Shown piece by piece: positions 25,885 through 35,862 of a stretch of 64,000 bases of DNA. This stretch comes from Pseudomonas fluorescens. GTDB lineage: Bacteria; Pseudomonadota; Gammaproteobacteria; Pseudomonadales; Pseudomonadaceae. The first letter of the stretch is position 1. Each line of letters starts with the position of its first letter. A model generated the notes under the pieces. That model did no database searches and was not told the DNA's origin. It worked only from the letters and a program-made list of their open reading frames with translations. The translations under genes were made by a program, and so were the position numbers. Location of the stretch: contig NZ_CABVIR010000002.1 in NCBI RefSeq assembly GCF_902498065.1, forward strand, positions 558,001 to 622,000, written 5' to 3'.

Positions 25885-28014
25885 GTGGATCGCTCTCAGT
25901 TACTCAACAGTGCCCGCACAAACGTTGCCGACTTAAGTCGGGGCAATCTGGGCGTGCCGTTGTTGCTGCTGGTCATGCTGGCAATGATGATGTTGCCGAT
26001 ACCGCCGTTCCTGCTGGACGTGTTCTTCACGTTCAACATTGCCTTGTCCATCGTTGTGTTGCTGGTCTGCGTCTACGCCTTGCGACCACTGGATTTTGCG
26101 GTGTTCCCAACCATTCTGCTGGTGGCGACGCTGATGCGGCTGGCGCTGAACGTGGCCTCCACGCGGGTGGTGATGCTTCACGGGCAGGACGGCCATGCCG
26201 CCGCCGGTAAGGTGATCCAGGCGTTCGGTGAGGTGGTGATCGGCGGTAACTACGTGGTCGGTATCGTGGTCTTCGCGATTTTGATGATCATCAACTTCGT
26301 CGTGGTCACTAAGGGTGCCGGGCGGATTTCCGAGGTGAGCGCGCGTTTCACCCTCGATGCGATGCCTGGTAAACAAATGGCGATCGACGCCGATCTGAAC
26401 GCCGGCCTGATCGATCAGAACCAGGCCAAGCTGCGCCGGATGGACGTGGCCCAGGAGGCCGAATTCTACGGTTCCATGGACGGTGCCAGTAAATTCGTGC
26501 GCGGTGACGCCATCGCCGGTTTGCTGATTCTGTTTATCAACCTGATTGGCGGCATGGCGGTCGGTATCTTCCAGCACGGCATGACCTTTGGCGATGCGGG
26601 CAGGGTTTACGCGCTGCTGACCATCGGTGACGGTTTGGTGGCGCAATTGCCATCACTGTTGTTATCTACAGCGGCTGCGATCATGGTGACCCGTGCTTCG
26701 GGTTCGGAAGACATGGGCAAGCAGATCAATCGCCAGATGTTCGCCTCGCCGAAGGCGCTGGCCGTGGCGGCGGGTTTGATGGCGGTCATGGGCCTGGTGC
26801 CCGGCATGCCGCACTTCTCCTTCCTGAGCATGGCGGCCCTGGCGGCCGGCGGTGCGTATCTGTTCTGGAAGAAGCAGAACATCGTCAAGGTTCAGGCCTT
26901 GCAAGAGGTCAAGCGTCAGCAGGAATTGCTGCCATCGCCGGCACGCGCTCAGGAAACCAAGGAGCTTGGCTGGGACGATGTGACGCCGATCGACATGATT
27001 GGCCTGGAAGTCGGCTATCGTCTGATTCCGCTGGTAGACCGCAACCAGGGTGGTCAGTTGCTGGCGCGGATTAAAGGCGTGCGTAAAAAGCTGTCCCAGG
27101 ATCTGGGCTTCCTGATGCCGACTGTGCATATCCGTGACAACCTCGACCTCGCACCGAGCGCCTATCGCCTCACCTTGATGGGGGTGATCCTGGCCGAAGC
27201 GGAGATTTATCCGGACCGCGAGCTGGCGATCAACCCCGGCCAGGTCTACGGCTCGCTCAACGGCATTACCGCCAAAGATCCGGCTTTCGGGCTGGAGGCG
27301 GTCTGGATCGAAGTCAGTCAGCGTGCACAGGCACAATCCCTCGGTTACACCGTGGTCGATGCCAGTACGGTAGTGGCAACCCACTTGAACCAGATTCTGT
27401 ACAAGCACTCCAGTGAGCTGATCGGCCACGAAGAAGTGCAGCAACTCATGCAATTGCTGGCCAAAAGCTCGCCAAAACTGGCCGAGGAGCTGGTGCCGGG
27501 CGTGGTTTCGTTGTCGCAGCTGCTCAAGGTGCTCCAGGCGTTGCTGGCCGAGCAGGTGCCAGTACGCGACATTCGGAGCATCGCCGAGGCGATCGCCAAC
27601 AATGCCGCCAAGAGTCAAGATACTGCCGCTTTGGTCGCCGCGGTGCGCGTCGGCGTATCCCGTGCAATCGTCCAAAGCATTGTAGGGACTGAGTCCGAGC
27701 TTCCAGTTATCACCCTGGAGCCAAGGTTGGAACAAATATTGCTCAATAGTCTTCAGAAGGCAGGACAAGGCTCGGAAGAGGGTGTTCTGTTGGAGCCAAG
27801 CATGGCTGAAAAACTGCAACGCTCGTTGATCGATGCGGCGCAGCGTCAGGAAATGCAAGGTCAACCGGTGATTCTGCTGGTGGCCGGCCCGGTTCGCGCG
27901 ATGCTGTCGCGATTCGGCCGACTGGCAGTCCCGGGTTTGCACGTGTTGGCTTACCAGGAAATCCCTGACAACAAGCAAGTGACCATCGTTGCGACAGTAG
28001 GGCCCAACGGCTGA
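25885..28014 (+). CDS. flhA: Flagellar export gate protein FlhA
   Basis: 709 residues with a GTG start at 25885, after AAAGGAACGGGG. The first ~340 residues hold eight membrane helices with the FHIPEP-type motif region (MRLALNVASTRVVML; GDAIAGLLILFINLIGG). The C-terminal cytoplasmic domain forms the nonameric ring that receives chaperone-substrate pairs. It begins the flhA-flhF-fleN-fliA group. Confidence 0.97.
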   Translation: MDRSQLLNSARTNVADLSRGNLGVPLLLLVMLAMMMLPIPPFLLDVFFTFNIALSIVVLLVCVYALRPLDFAVFPTILLVATLMRLALNVASTRVVMLHGQDGHAAAGKVIQAFGEVVIGGNYVVGIVVFAILMIINFVVVTKGAGRISEVSARFTLDAMPGKQMAIDADLNAGLIDQNQAKLRRMDVAQEAEFYGSMDGASKFVRGDAIAGLLILFINLIGGMAVGIFQHGMTFGDAGRVYALLTIGDGLVAQLPSLLLSTAAAIMVTRASGSEDMGKQINRQMFASPKALAVAAGLMAVMGLVPGMPHFSFLSMAALAAGGAYLFWKKQNIVKVQALQEVKRQQELLPSPARAQETKELGWDDVTPIDMIGLEVGYRLIPLVDRNQGGQLLARIKGVRKKLSQDLGFLMPTVHIRDNLDLAPSAYRLTLMGVILAEAEIYPDRELAINPGQVYGSLNGITAKDPAFGLEAVWIEVSQRAQAQSLGYTVVDASTVVATHLNQILYKHSSELIGHEEVQQLMQLLAKSSPKLAEELVPGVVSLSQLLKVLQALLAEQVPVRDIRSIAEAIANNAAKSQDTAALVAAVRVGVSRAIVQSIVGTESELPVITLEPRLEQILLNSLQKAGQGSEEGVLLEPSMAEKLQRSLIDAAQRQEMQGQPVILLVAGPVRAMLSRFGRLAVPGLHVLAYQEIPDNKQVTIVATVGPNG

Positions 28015-28025
28015 GGTAGTGGTTT

Positions 28026-29354
28026 ATGCAAGTTAAGCGTTTTTTCGCCGCCGATATGCGTCAGGCCATGAAGCTGGTTCGTGATGAGCTGGGCGCTGAT
28101 GCCGCCATCATTGGCAATCGCCGGATCGCCGGCGGTGTCGAGCTGACGGCTGCTCTAGATTACAAGCTGTCGGCGCTGGCCCCACGTGTTCCAAACATGG
28201 AGCTCGAGGACGAGCTGCGCAAGACCCAGTCGCGGATCGTCACCGCCCAGGCCGAACTGAGCCTGCGTAGCGAGGGCGAGAGCGACAAGTCCACCAATCG
28301 CCAGTTGTTTGCCGGCCTGCCACTCACCGCCGCCGAACCGCTGATCGAACCGACTTACACTGAACCCCGTCGTGCAGCGCCGGCGCCCGCGCCAGCCTCC
28401 GGCGGTGTCGATCCGCGGGCGTTCGATTCGATGCGTTTCGAACTCAACAGCCTGCGCGAACTGATGGAAGTACAACTCGGCTCCCTGGCCTGGAACCAGC
28501 TGCAAGGCAGCCGTCCGGCCCAGGCCAACCTTTGGCGTCGCCTGCAGCGCATCGGTTTGTCCGGCCCGTTGTCCCGCGATCTGCTGGAAATGATTACCGG
28601 CATCGAAGAGCCCCGTCAGGCCTGGCGCATGTTGCTGGCGCACCTGGCGCGGATGATCGCCACGCCGGAAGTCGAGCCACTGGAAGAGGGCGGCGTGATT
28701 GCCATGGTCGGCCCTGCGGGCATGGGCAAGACCACCACGCTGGCCAAGCTTGCGGCCCGTTACGTGCTCAAGTACGGCGCTCAGAACATCGCGCTGGTGA
28801 GCATGGACAGCTACCGTATCGGTGCTCAGGAACAACTCAAGACGCTCGGTCGGATCCTCAATGTGTCGGTCACCCACGTCGATCCCGGCCAGTCCCTGGT
28901 GCAGGCGCTGGATCCGTTGCTGCGCAAGCGTGTGGTGCTGATCGATACCGCGGGCCTTCAGGCCAGCGATCCCGCATTGCGCATGCAGCTCGAAAGTCTG
29001 GCCGGCCGTGGCATCAAATCAAAAAATTATCTGGTTCTGGCAACCACCAGCCAGAAACAGGTTCTAACCGCCGCGTATCACAGTTACAAGCGCTGCGGGC
29101 TCGCTGGCTGCATCCTGACTAAACTGGATGAAACGGCAAGCCTGGGTGAGGTGTTGAGCCTGGCAATCAGTCATGAATTGCCGGTGGCTTACCTGACCGA
29201 TGGACCGCGTATTCCGGATGATTTGCATCTGCCGCGTCGTCATCAGTTGGTCAGCCGCGCCGTCAGCGTGCAAATGCAGGAAGAACCCAGCGAAGAAGCC
29301 ATGGCTGACATGTTCGCTGATATTTACCACAGCCCGACCAAGCAGGTTGGCTGA
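28026..29354 (+). CDS. flhF: Polar flagellar placement GTPase FlhF
   Basis: 442-residue SRP-type GTPase. The N-terminal variable region (MQVKRFFAADMRQAMKLVRDELGADAAII) is followed by an Ala/Pro linker, an N domain and the G domain. The G domain has P-loop VGPAGMGKTTTLAKL (about 230-244), VLIDTAGL and TKLDETASLGEVL. FlhF recruits the first basal-body parts to the cell pole. The opposing MinD-like ATPase FleN is encoded next. Confidence 0.97.
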   Translation: MQVKRFFAADMRQAMKLVRDELGADAAIIGNRRIAGGVELTAALDYKLSALAPRVPNMELEDELRKTQSRIVTAQAELSLRSEGESDKSTNRQLFAGLPLTAAEPLIEPTYTEPRRAAPAPAPASGGVDPRAFDSMRFELNSLRELMEVQLGSLAWNQLQGSRPAQANLWRRLQRIGLSGPLSRDLLEMITGIEEPRQAWRMLLAHLARMIATPEVEPLEEGGVIAMVGPAGMGKTTTLAKLAARYVLKYGAQNIALVSMDSYRIGAQEQLKTLGRILNVSVTHVDPGQSLVQALDPLLRKRVVLIDTAGLQASDPALRMQLESLAGRGIKSKNYLVLATTSQKQVLTAAYHSYKRCGLAGCILTKLDETASLGEVLSLAISHELPVAYLTDGPRIPDDLHLPRRHQLVSRAVSVQMQEEPSEEAMADMFADIYHSPTKQVG

Positions 29355-29470
29355 GGTATTAATGAACAGTTTTTGTACCTACATCGATGGTCTGCCATGC
29401 ATTGTTCAGTTGATGAACGCGCAGCCAGTAATGTGGCCTCCGTCTATGCAAGACAAGGTAAAGAAATAAC

Positions 29471-30301
29471 ATGGGCAGCATGCATCCCGTACAGGTGATC
29501 GCGGTGACCGGCGGCAAAGGTGGCGTCGGGAAGACTAACGTGTCAGTGAACTTGTCCCTGGCTCTAGCTGAGCTCGGCCGGCGCGTGATGCTGCTGGACG
29601 CCGATCTGGGGCTGGCGAACGTTGACGTCCTGCTGGGACTGACACCCAAACGTACCCTGGCCGACGTCATTGAAGGCCGCTGTGAGCTGCGCGACGTGTT
29701 GTTGCAAGGCCCCGGCGGAATCCGCATCGTCCCGGCCGCGTCCGGCACTCAAAGCATGGTGCATCTGAGCCCGGCTCAGCATGCCGGTCTGATCCAGGCC
29801 TTCAGCGATATCGGCGACAACCTCGACGTGCTGGTGATCGACACTGCTGCGGGGATTGGTGACTCGGTAGTCAGTTTCGTTCGCGCCGCGCAAGAAGTCT
29901 TGCTGGTGGTCTGCGACGAGCCGACCTCGATCACCGACGCCTACGCCCTGATCAAACTGCTCAACCGCGACTACGGCATGAACCGCTTCCGGGTCCTGGC
30001 CAACATGGCCCAGAGCCCGCAGGAAGGCCGCAACCTGTTCGCCAAGTTGACCAAGGTCACGGACCGCTTCCTCGACGTCGCCTTACAATACGTCGGTGCG
30101 GTGCCGTACGACGAAAGCGTGCGCAAGGCTGTGCAGAAGCAGCGCGCGGTCTATGAAGCCTTTCCTCGCTCCAAGTGTTCCCTGGCTTTCAAGGCCATCG
30201 CACAAAAGGTCGATACCTGGCCGCTGCCCGCCAACCCGCGTGGGCACCTGGAGTTTTTCGTCGAGCGCCTCGTGCAACAAACGGCAGGACCCGTGCTATG
30301 A
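29471..30301 (+). CDS. fleN: Flagellar number regulator FleN (FlhG), MinD-like ATPase
   Basis: 276 residues. The deviant Walker A is VTGGKGGVGKTNVSVNL at the N terminus, with LLDADLGLANVD and VIDTAAGIGDSV as further ParA/MinD motifs. FleN binds FleQ and limits the number of flagella; it counteracts FlhF. The stop overlaps the fliA ATG by four bases. Confidence 0.96.
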   Translation: MGSMHPVQVIAVTGGKGGVGKTNVSVNLSLALAELGRRVMLLDADLGLANVDVLLGLTPKRTLADVIEGRCELRDVLLQGPGGIRIVPAASGTQSMVHLSPAQHAGLIQAFSDIGDNLDVLVIDTAAGIGDSVVSFVRAAQEVLLVVCDEPTSITDAYALIKLLNRDYGMNRFRVLANMAQSPQEGRNLFAKLTKVTDRFLDVALQYVGAVPYDESVRKAVQKQRAVYEAFPRSKCSLAFKAIAQKVDTWPLPANPRGHLEFFVERLVQQTAGPVL

Positions 30302-31038
30302 CCGCCAGCGGTTACAACCTCTACAAGAAGTCGGCACGTGACGCGCAGTACGAGCTGATCGAGCGTTACGCGCCACTGGTCAAACGCATTGCCTACCACT
30401 TGCTGGCGCGACTGCCCGCCAGCGTCCAGGTCGAAGACCTGATTCAGGCCGGGATGATCGGCCTGCTTGAAGTGTCCACCAAATACGACGCCAGCAAAGG
30501 CGCGAGTTTCGAGACGTACGCGGGCATTCGAATCCGCGGCGCCATGCTTGATGAAGTGCGCAAAGGGGACTGGGCGCCACGTTCGGTCCACCGCAATACC
30601 CGCATGGTCAGCGACGCAATTCGCTCGATTGAAGCTAAAACCGGCCGTGACGCTAAAGATCACGAAGTTGCGGCCGAACTCCAATTGAGTCTCGACGATT
30701 ACTACGGGATTTTGAACGACACCCTGGGCAGCCGGTTATTCAGTTTCGACGATCTGTTGCAGGACGGCGAACACGAAGGGCTGCACGAGGATGGCGCGAG
30801 TGCTCATCTCGAGCCGTCACGCGATCTGGAAGATGAACGCTTCCAGGCGGCGCTGGCGGACGCGATTGCCAATTTGCCGGAGCGTGAGCGACTGGTGTTG
30901 GCGCTGTACTACGACGAAGAGTTGAATCTCAAGGAAATCGGTGAGGTCCTGGGGGTCAGCGAATCTCGGGTCAGCCAGTTACACAGCCAGTGCGCGGCCC
31001 GTTTGCGGGGGCGTTTGGGGGAGTGGCGAGCGCGCTGA
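30298..31038 (+). CDS. fliA: Flagellar sigma factor FliA (sigma-28)
   Basis: 246 residues from ATG 30298. Region 2 (YAPLVKRIAYHLLARLP; DLIQAGMIGLLEVSTKYD; FETYAGIRIRGAMLDEVRKGDWAPR) and region 4 (LPERERLVLALYYDEELNLKEIGEVLGVSESRVSQLHSQC) are typical sigma-28. It transcribes the late genes (flagellin, chemotaxis) once FlgM is exported. Translation is coupled to fleN. Confidence 0.97.
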   Translation: MTASGYNLYKKSARDAQYELIERYAPLVKRIAYHLLARLPASVQVEDLIQAGMIGLLEVSTKYDASKGASFETYAGIRIRGAMLDEVRKGDWAPRSVHRNTRMVSDAIRSIEAKTGRDAKDHEVAAELQLSLDDYYGILNDTLGSRLFSFDDLLQDGEHEGLHEDGASAHLEPSRDLEDERFQAALADAIANLPERERLVLALYYDEELNLKEIGEVLGVSESRVSQLHSQCAARLRGRLGEWRAR

Positions 31039-31205
31039 AGGCAGTGTGGGGACACTGCGAACGTGGCTGGTGTGGTGTTGAACTGCGCCGGTCTCGATCT
31101 GTTGTGCTCCAGACAGTCATTGAGTGCTTTGCCGGATTGATTGAAATGGCGCGTCCAGGTGCTGGGGGCGTTTAAGACTGCTTGGAGGTCGAATTGGACA
31201 AGAAC

Positions 31206-31577
31206 ATGAAAATCCTCATCGTTGATGACTTCTCAACGATGCGGCGGATCATAAAAAACCTGTTGCGTGACCTTGGGTTCACCAACACGGTCGAGGCCGA
31301 CGATGGTGTTACTGCCATTCCGGTTCTCAACAGCGGAAGCATCGACTTTCTGGTAACGGACTGGAACATGCCTGGCATGACCGGTATCGATCTGCTGCGT
31401 CATGTGCGCGCCGATGAAAAGCTCAAGCACCTGCCGGTGCTGATGGTGACCGCTGAAGCCAAGCGTGAGCAGATCATCGAAGCGGCCCAGGCCGGCGTAA
31501 ACGGCTATGTGGTCAAACCCTTCACGGCCCAGGCGTTGAAAGACAAAATCGAGAAGATTTTCGAACGCATCGGTTGA
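31206..31577 (+). CDS. cheY: Chemotaxis response regulator CheY
   Basis: 123-residue single-domain receiver. The acid pocket D7-D8, phospho-acceptor D52 ([13 protein letters not shown]), T-loop VTAEAK and K104-type KPF motif are all present. CheY-P binds FliM and, probably, FliN. ATG 31206 gives the standard [11 protein letters not shown] start. A strong GGAGG at 31184-31188 is better spaced for an in-frame TTG at 31194 (adding four residues), so the true start is uncertain by four codons. Confidence 0.96.
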   Translation: MKILIVDDFSTMRRIIKNLLRDLGFTNTVEADDGVTAIPVLNSGSIDFLVTDWNMPGMTGIDLLRHVRADEKLKHLPVLMVTAEAKREQIIEAAQAGVNGYVVKPFTAQALKDKIEKIFERIG

Positions 31578-31599
31578 GAAACTGCGCCACGGGGGAGCT

Positions 31600-32388
31600 A
31601 TGGACCACAAAGAATCTTCACAGGGCGATTTTGAATCGACCCTGAAAAAACACGCGGTCGAACTGGTCGAAAGCCTTGAAAAAGGCAGGTTCGGCGACGC
31701 TGTGCAACTGATCCATGAGCTCAACCAGACCCGTGACCGCGGCCTGTATCAGGAAGTGGGCAAGCTCACCCGCGAGCTGCACAGCGCGATCGTCAATTTC
31801 CAGATTGACCCGCACATGCCGCAAGCCGAGGAAGTGTCCCAGATCACAGATGCCACCGAGCGTCTGGGTTACGTTGTCAAGCTGACAGAGGCCGCAGCCA
31901 ACCGCACCATGGATCTGGTCGAAAACTCCACGCCGTTGGTCAACAGCCTGAGCGATGAAGCCCAGGCGCTGAGCACGGACTGGGGGCGGTTCATGCGTCG
32001 CGAAGTCGGGGCTGAGGAGTTTCGTGAACTGGCACGGCGTGTCGACGGTTTCCTGACACGCAGCACCGTGGATAACCGTGCAGTGTCGAGCAACCTCAAC
32101 GACATTCTGCTCGCTCAGGATTACCAGGACCTCACCGGTCAAGTGATCAAGCGTGTGACCCAACTGGTCACTGAAGTTGAAAGCAACCTGCTCAAGCTCG
32201 TGCTTATGGCCAGTCAGGTGGACCGCTTTGCGGGCATCGAACATGACCGTGAAGCGATGCTTGCAGAAAAAGATCCGCAAAAACATCTCTCTCAGGGTGA
32301 AGGTCCGCAGATTCATGCCGATAAAAGAGAAGACGTTGTGTCCGGTCAGGACGATGTGGACGACTTGCTATCCAGCCTAGGGTTTTAG
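31600..32388 (+). CDS. cheZ: CheY-P phosphatase CheZ
   Basis: 262 residues, mostly a long four-helix bundle. The catalytic block is DILLAQDYQDLTGQVIKRV, whose Gln and Asp are placed as in known CheZ. The C-terminal tail GQDDVDDLLSSLGF is the CheY-docking peptide. CheZ removes phosphate from CheY-P at the pole or motor. It lies 22 bases behind cheY. Confidence 0.96.
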   Translation: MDHKESSQGDFESTLKKHAVELVESLEKGRFGDAVQLIHELNQTRDRGLYQEVGKLTRELHSAIVNFQIDPHMPQAEEVSQITDATERLGYVVKLTEAAANRTMDLVENSTPLVNSLSDEAQALSTDWGRFMRREVGAEEFRELARRVDGFLTRSTVDNRAVSSNLNDILLAQDYQDLTGQVIKRVTQLVTEVESNLLKLVLMASQVDRFAGIEHDREAMLAEKDPQKHLSQGEGPQIHADKREDVVSGQDDVDDLLSSLGF

Positions 32389-32434
32389 AATTTTAGGCAT
32401 TTTAGGTTTTTAGACCTGTAGGAGCACACCCTTA

Positions 32435-34681
32435 ATGAGCTTCGGCGCCGATGAAGAGATCCTTCAGGATTTCCTGGTTGAGGCCGGCGAGATTCTAGAG
32501 CAACTGTCCGAACAGCTGGTCGAGCTTGAAAGCCGACCGGATGATGCGGACTTGCTCAATGCAATTTTTCGCGGTTTTCACACTGTAAAAGGGGGCGCCG
32601 GCTTCCTCCAGCTCAACGAGCTGGTGGAGTGCTGTCACATCGCCGAGAACGTGTTCGACATCCTGCGCAAGGGTGAGCGTCGCGTCGACTCGGAACTGAT
32701 GGACGTGGTTCTCGAAGCGCTGGACGCGGTGAACAGCATGTTTACCGAAGTCCGCGAGCGCAGCCCGATAACGGCTGCCACACCTGAATTGCTGGCGGCC
32801 CTGGCCCGTCTGGCCGAGCCGCAAACCGCCGAGCAAGCCGCACCGGTGGCTGAAGTGGTGGAAGAATCGGTTGCCGAAGCCGAATCAGGCGACATCACCG
32901 ATAACGAATTTGAACAACTGCTGGACTCGCTGAACGCCGTCAAGGCGCAGGCTGAGGCCCCGGCGGCGGCTCCGCAGCCGGCCGGCGATGCCGCGACCAG
33001 CGACGAAATCACCGATGCCGAGTTCGAGTCGTTGCTCGATCAACTGCACGGCAAAGGCCAGTTCGCGGTCGACGCGGTGGCTGCACCCGCGGTGCCAGCC
33101 GCACCGGCAGCGCCGAAAGCGCCAGGCGACAGCTCCGACATTACCGACGACGAGTTCGAAGCACTGCTCGATCAGCTGCACGGCAAGGGCAACTTTGCGG
33201 TCGACGCGCTGGAATCGGCCATTGCCTCGGTACCGACCCCGGCTGTGCCAACCGCCGCAGCGGCCGGCGGCGATCTGATCTCGGATCACGAGTTCGAATC
33301 GCTGCTCGACGAATTGCATGGCAAAGGCAAGTTCACTGAAGTCGGCACAGGTTCTGCCGCTTCTTCAGTCGCAGCGCCTGTTGCCAAAGCCCCGGCACCT
33401 GTTGCCAAGGCACCCGAGCCGAAAGCCGAAACACCGAAACCTGCTGCCGCTGCTGCACCGGCGCCTGCCCGTGCACCGGCCGCGCCACCGGCGGAAAAAC
33501 CGGCCAGCGAAGCCGAGACCACCGTTCGGGTCGACACCGCGCGTCTCGACGAAATCATGAACATGGTCGGCGAGTTGGTGCTGGTGCGTAACCGCCTGGT
33601 TCGCCTGGGTGCCAACAGCGCCGATGAAGCCATGTCCAAGGCCGTGTCGAACCTTGACGTGGTCACGGCCGACCTGCAAACCGCGGTCATGAAGACCCGG
33701 ATGCAACCGATCAAGAAGGTCTTCGGGCGCTTCCCGCGTCTGGTTCGCGACCTGGCTCGCCAGCTCAAGAAAGAGATCAACCTGGAGCTGGTCGGCGAAG
33801 AAACCGACCTCGACAAAAACCTTGTCGAGGCCCTGGCCGACCCGCTGGTCCACTTGGTGCGCAACTCGGTCGACCACGGTATCGAAGAGCCGGCTGACCG
33901 CGAAGCGATGGGTAAACCGCGCAGCGGCAAAGTGATTTTGTCCGCTGAACAGGAAGGTGACCACATCCTGCTGTCCATCTCCGATGACGGCAAAGGCATG
34001 GACGCCGACGTGTTGCGCAGCATCGCGGTGAAGAAAGGCTTGATGGACAAGGATGCGGCAGACCGCCTCAGCGAGTCCGACTGCTTCAACCTGATCTTCG
34101 CCCCGGGTTTCTCGACCAAGACCGAAATCTCCGACGTGTCGGGTCGTGGCGTGGGCATGGACGTGGTGAAAACCAAGATCGCCCAGCTCAACGGCACGAT
34201 CAATATCTACTCGACCAAGGGCAAGGGCTCGAAGATCGTCATCAAGGTCCCGTTGACCCTGGCGATCATGCCGACGCTGATGGTCATGCTCGGCAACCAG
34301 GCGTTTGCGTTCCCGCTGGTGAACGTCAACGAGATCTTCCACCTCGACCTGTCGCGCACCAACGTGGTGGACGGTCAGGAAGTGGTGATCGTGCGGGACA
34401 AGGCACTGCCACTGTTTTACCTCAAGCGCTGGCTGGTCAGCTCCGCCGCTCACGAAGAGCAGCGCGAAGGCCATGTGGTGATCCTTTCGGTGGGCACCCA
34501 GCGGATCGGCTTCGTTGTCGATCAACTGGTCGGCCAGGAAGAAGTGGTCATCAAGCCATTGGGCAAGATGCTCCAGGGAACTCCGGGCATGTCGGGCGCC
34601 ACCATCACCGGTGACGGCCGCATAGCGCTGATTCTCGATGTTCCGAGCATGCTCAAGCGTTACGCCGCACGGCGTATTTGA
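32435..34681 (+). CDS. cheA: Chemotaxis histidine kinase CheA
   Basis: 748 residues. P1 Hpt with H49 ([14 protein letters not shown]), a long Ala/Pro-rich linker (about 125-365) with four copies of an ITDxEFExLLDxLHGKG motif, then P3 dimerisation ([19 protein letters not shown]), P4 kinase ([28 protein letters not shown]) and P5 CheW-like coupling domain. No ordinary CheY-binding P2 domain is apparent in the linker. The linker may also contain the ParP-binding localisation segment known from vibrios (inference). Confidence 0.97.
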   Translation: MSFGADEEILQDFLVEAGEILEQLSEQLVELESRPDDADLLNAIFRGFHTVKGGAGFLQLNELVECCHIAENVFDILRKGERRVDSELMDVVLEALDAVNSMFTEVRERSPITAATPELLAALARLAEPQTAEQAAPVAEVVEESVAEAESGDITDNEFEQLLDSLNAVKAQAEAPAAAPQPAGDAATSDEITDAEFESLLDQLHGKGQFAVDAVAAPAVPAAPAAPKAPGDSSDITDDEFEALLDQLHGKGNFAVDALESAIASVPTPAVPTAAAAGGDLISDHEFESLLDELHGKGKFTEVGTGSAASSVAAPVAKAPAPVAKAPEPKAETPKPAAAAAPAPARAPAAPPAEKPASEAETTVRVDTARLDEIMNMVGELVLVRNRLVRLGANSADEAMSKAVSNLDVVTADLQTAVMKTRMQPIKKVFGRFPRLVRDLARQLKKEINLELVGEETDLDKNLVEALADPLVHLVRNSVDHGIEEPADREAMGKPRSGKVILSAEQEGDHILLSISDDGKGMDADVLRSIAVKKGLMDKDAADRLSESDCFNLIFAPGFSTKTEISDVSGRGVGMDVVKTKIAQLNGTINIYSTKGKGSKIVIKVPLTLAIMPTLMVMLGNQAFAFPLVNVNEIFHLDLSRTNVVDGQEVVIVRDKALPLFYLKRWLVSSAAHEEQREGHVVILSVGTQRIGFVVDQLVGQEEVVIKPLGKMLQGTPGMSGATITGDGRIALILDVPSMLKRYAARRI
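32891..33334 (+). repeat. Four imperfect repeats in the CheA linker
   Basis: Repeats begin at residues 153 ([15 protein letters not shown]), 190 ([20 protein letters not shown] after the first D), 235 ([20 protein letters not shown]) and 280 ([19 protein letters not shown]). Spacing is 37, 45 and 45 residues, separated by Ala/Pro stretches. The pattern resembles the CheY-docking peptides of FliM and CheZ. Confidence 0.9.
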
Positions 34682-34731
34682 TTCTGGGGGAGCGGGGCGA
34701 CTGCGCCTCGCCCCCGCCTAACGGAGTGTTT

Positions 34732-35862
34732 ATGGTAGTCAAAGTCCTGGTGGTGGACGATTCGGGGTTTTTCCGCCGCCGCGTCTCGGAAATTCTTTCA
34801 GCGGATTCGAATATCCAGGTCGTCGGTACGGCGACCAACGGAAAAGAGGCGATCGATCAGGCGCTGGCGCTCAAGCCAGACGTGATCACCATGGACTACG
34901 AGATGCCCATGATGGATGGCATCACGGCGGTGCGGCACATCATGCAGCGCTGCCCGACCCCGGTCTTGATGTTCTCCTCGCTGACGCACGAAGGCGCCCG
35001 GGTCACCCTGGATGCGCTGGACGCCGGTGCGGTGGATTTCCTGCCGAAGAATTTCGAAGACATCTCGCGCAACCCCGAGAAGGTCAAGCAACTGCTGTGC
35101 GAGAAGATTCTCAGCATCTCGCGCAGTAATCGTCGTGTCAGCGCCTACAGCGCGCCGGCACCGGTCGCTGCACCCGCCCCGACACCTGCGCCTTCCAGCA
35201 TCGGCAGTTATGGCAGCAGCGCACCTGCACGTCCGGCACCGGCACCGATGCCTGCTCGCAGCTCCGCAGCCAGCCCGTCGTCGCCAGCGCCGAAACGCAA
35301 AGCCTACAAACTGGTCGCCATCGGCACGTCCACGGGCGGCCCGGTTGCCCTGCAACGGGTTTTGACCCAGTTGCCGGCCAACTTCCCGGCCCCGATCGTG
35401 CTGATCCAGCACATGCCGGCCGCCTTCACCAAGGCGTTCGCCGAACGTCTGGACAAGCTCTGCCGTATCAGCGTCAAGGAAGCCGAGGATGGCGACATCC
35501 TGCGTCCGGGCCTGGCGCTGCTGGCACCGGGTGGCAAGCAAATGATGATCGACGGCCGTGGCGCGGTGAAAATCCTGCCGGGCGACGAACGTCTGAACTA
35601 CAAGCCGTGTGTGGACATCACCTTCGGTTCGGCCGCCAAGACCTACGGTGACAAAGTTCTGGCGGTCGTGTTGACCGGCATGGGCGCCGACGGTCGTGAA
35701 GGTGCACGTCTGCTCAAGCAGGGCGGTAGTTCGATCTGGGCTCAGGATGAAGCCAGCTGCGTGATCTACGGCATGCCGATGGCCATCGTCAAAGCCGAAC
35801 TCGCCGATGCGGTGTACGGCCTCGACGACATAGGTAAACACCTGGTCGAGGCGTGTATCTGA
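34732..35862 (+). CDS. cheB: Chemoreceptor methylesterase CheB
   Basis: 376 residues from ATG 34732. The receiver domain contains VVDDSG and the phospho-acceptor in [14 protein letters not shown] Pro/Ala/Ser-rich linker is followed by the esterase domain, with catalytic Ser in IGTSTGGP, His in LIQHMP and Asp in GMGADGREG. It demethylates and deamidates receptors for adaptation. No cheR is in the window. The stop overlaps the motC start by one base. Confidence 0.97.
   Translation: MVVKVLVVDDSGFFRRRVSEILSADSNIQVVGTATNGKEAIDQALALKPDVITMDYEMPMMDGITAVRHIMQRCPTPVLMFSSLTHEGARVTLDALDAGAVDFLPKNFEDISRNPEKVKQLLCEKILSISRSNRRVSAYSAPAPVAAPAPTPAPSSIGSYGSSAPARPAPAPMPARSSAASPSSPAPKRKAYKLVAIGTSTGGPVALQRVLTQLPANFPAPIVLIQHMPAAFTKAFAERLDKLCRISVKEAEDGDILRPGLALLAPGGKQMMIDGRGAVKILPGDERLNYKPCVDITFGSAAKTYGDKVLAVVLTGMGADGREGARLLKQGGSSIWAQDEASCVIYGMPMAIVKAELADAVYGLDDIGKHLVEACI

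Noticed and set aside
29362..29469. 35-residue ORF between flhF and fleN
   Set aside because: There is a weak GAGG upstream, but the peptide has no recognisable features. It is probably only leader sequence for fleN.
34798..35841. 347-codon minus-strand ORF opposite cheB
   Set aside because: Shadow of cheB with His/Arg/Gln-biased sequence and no domain.
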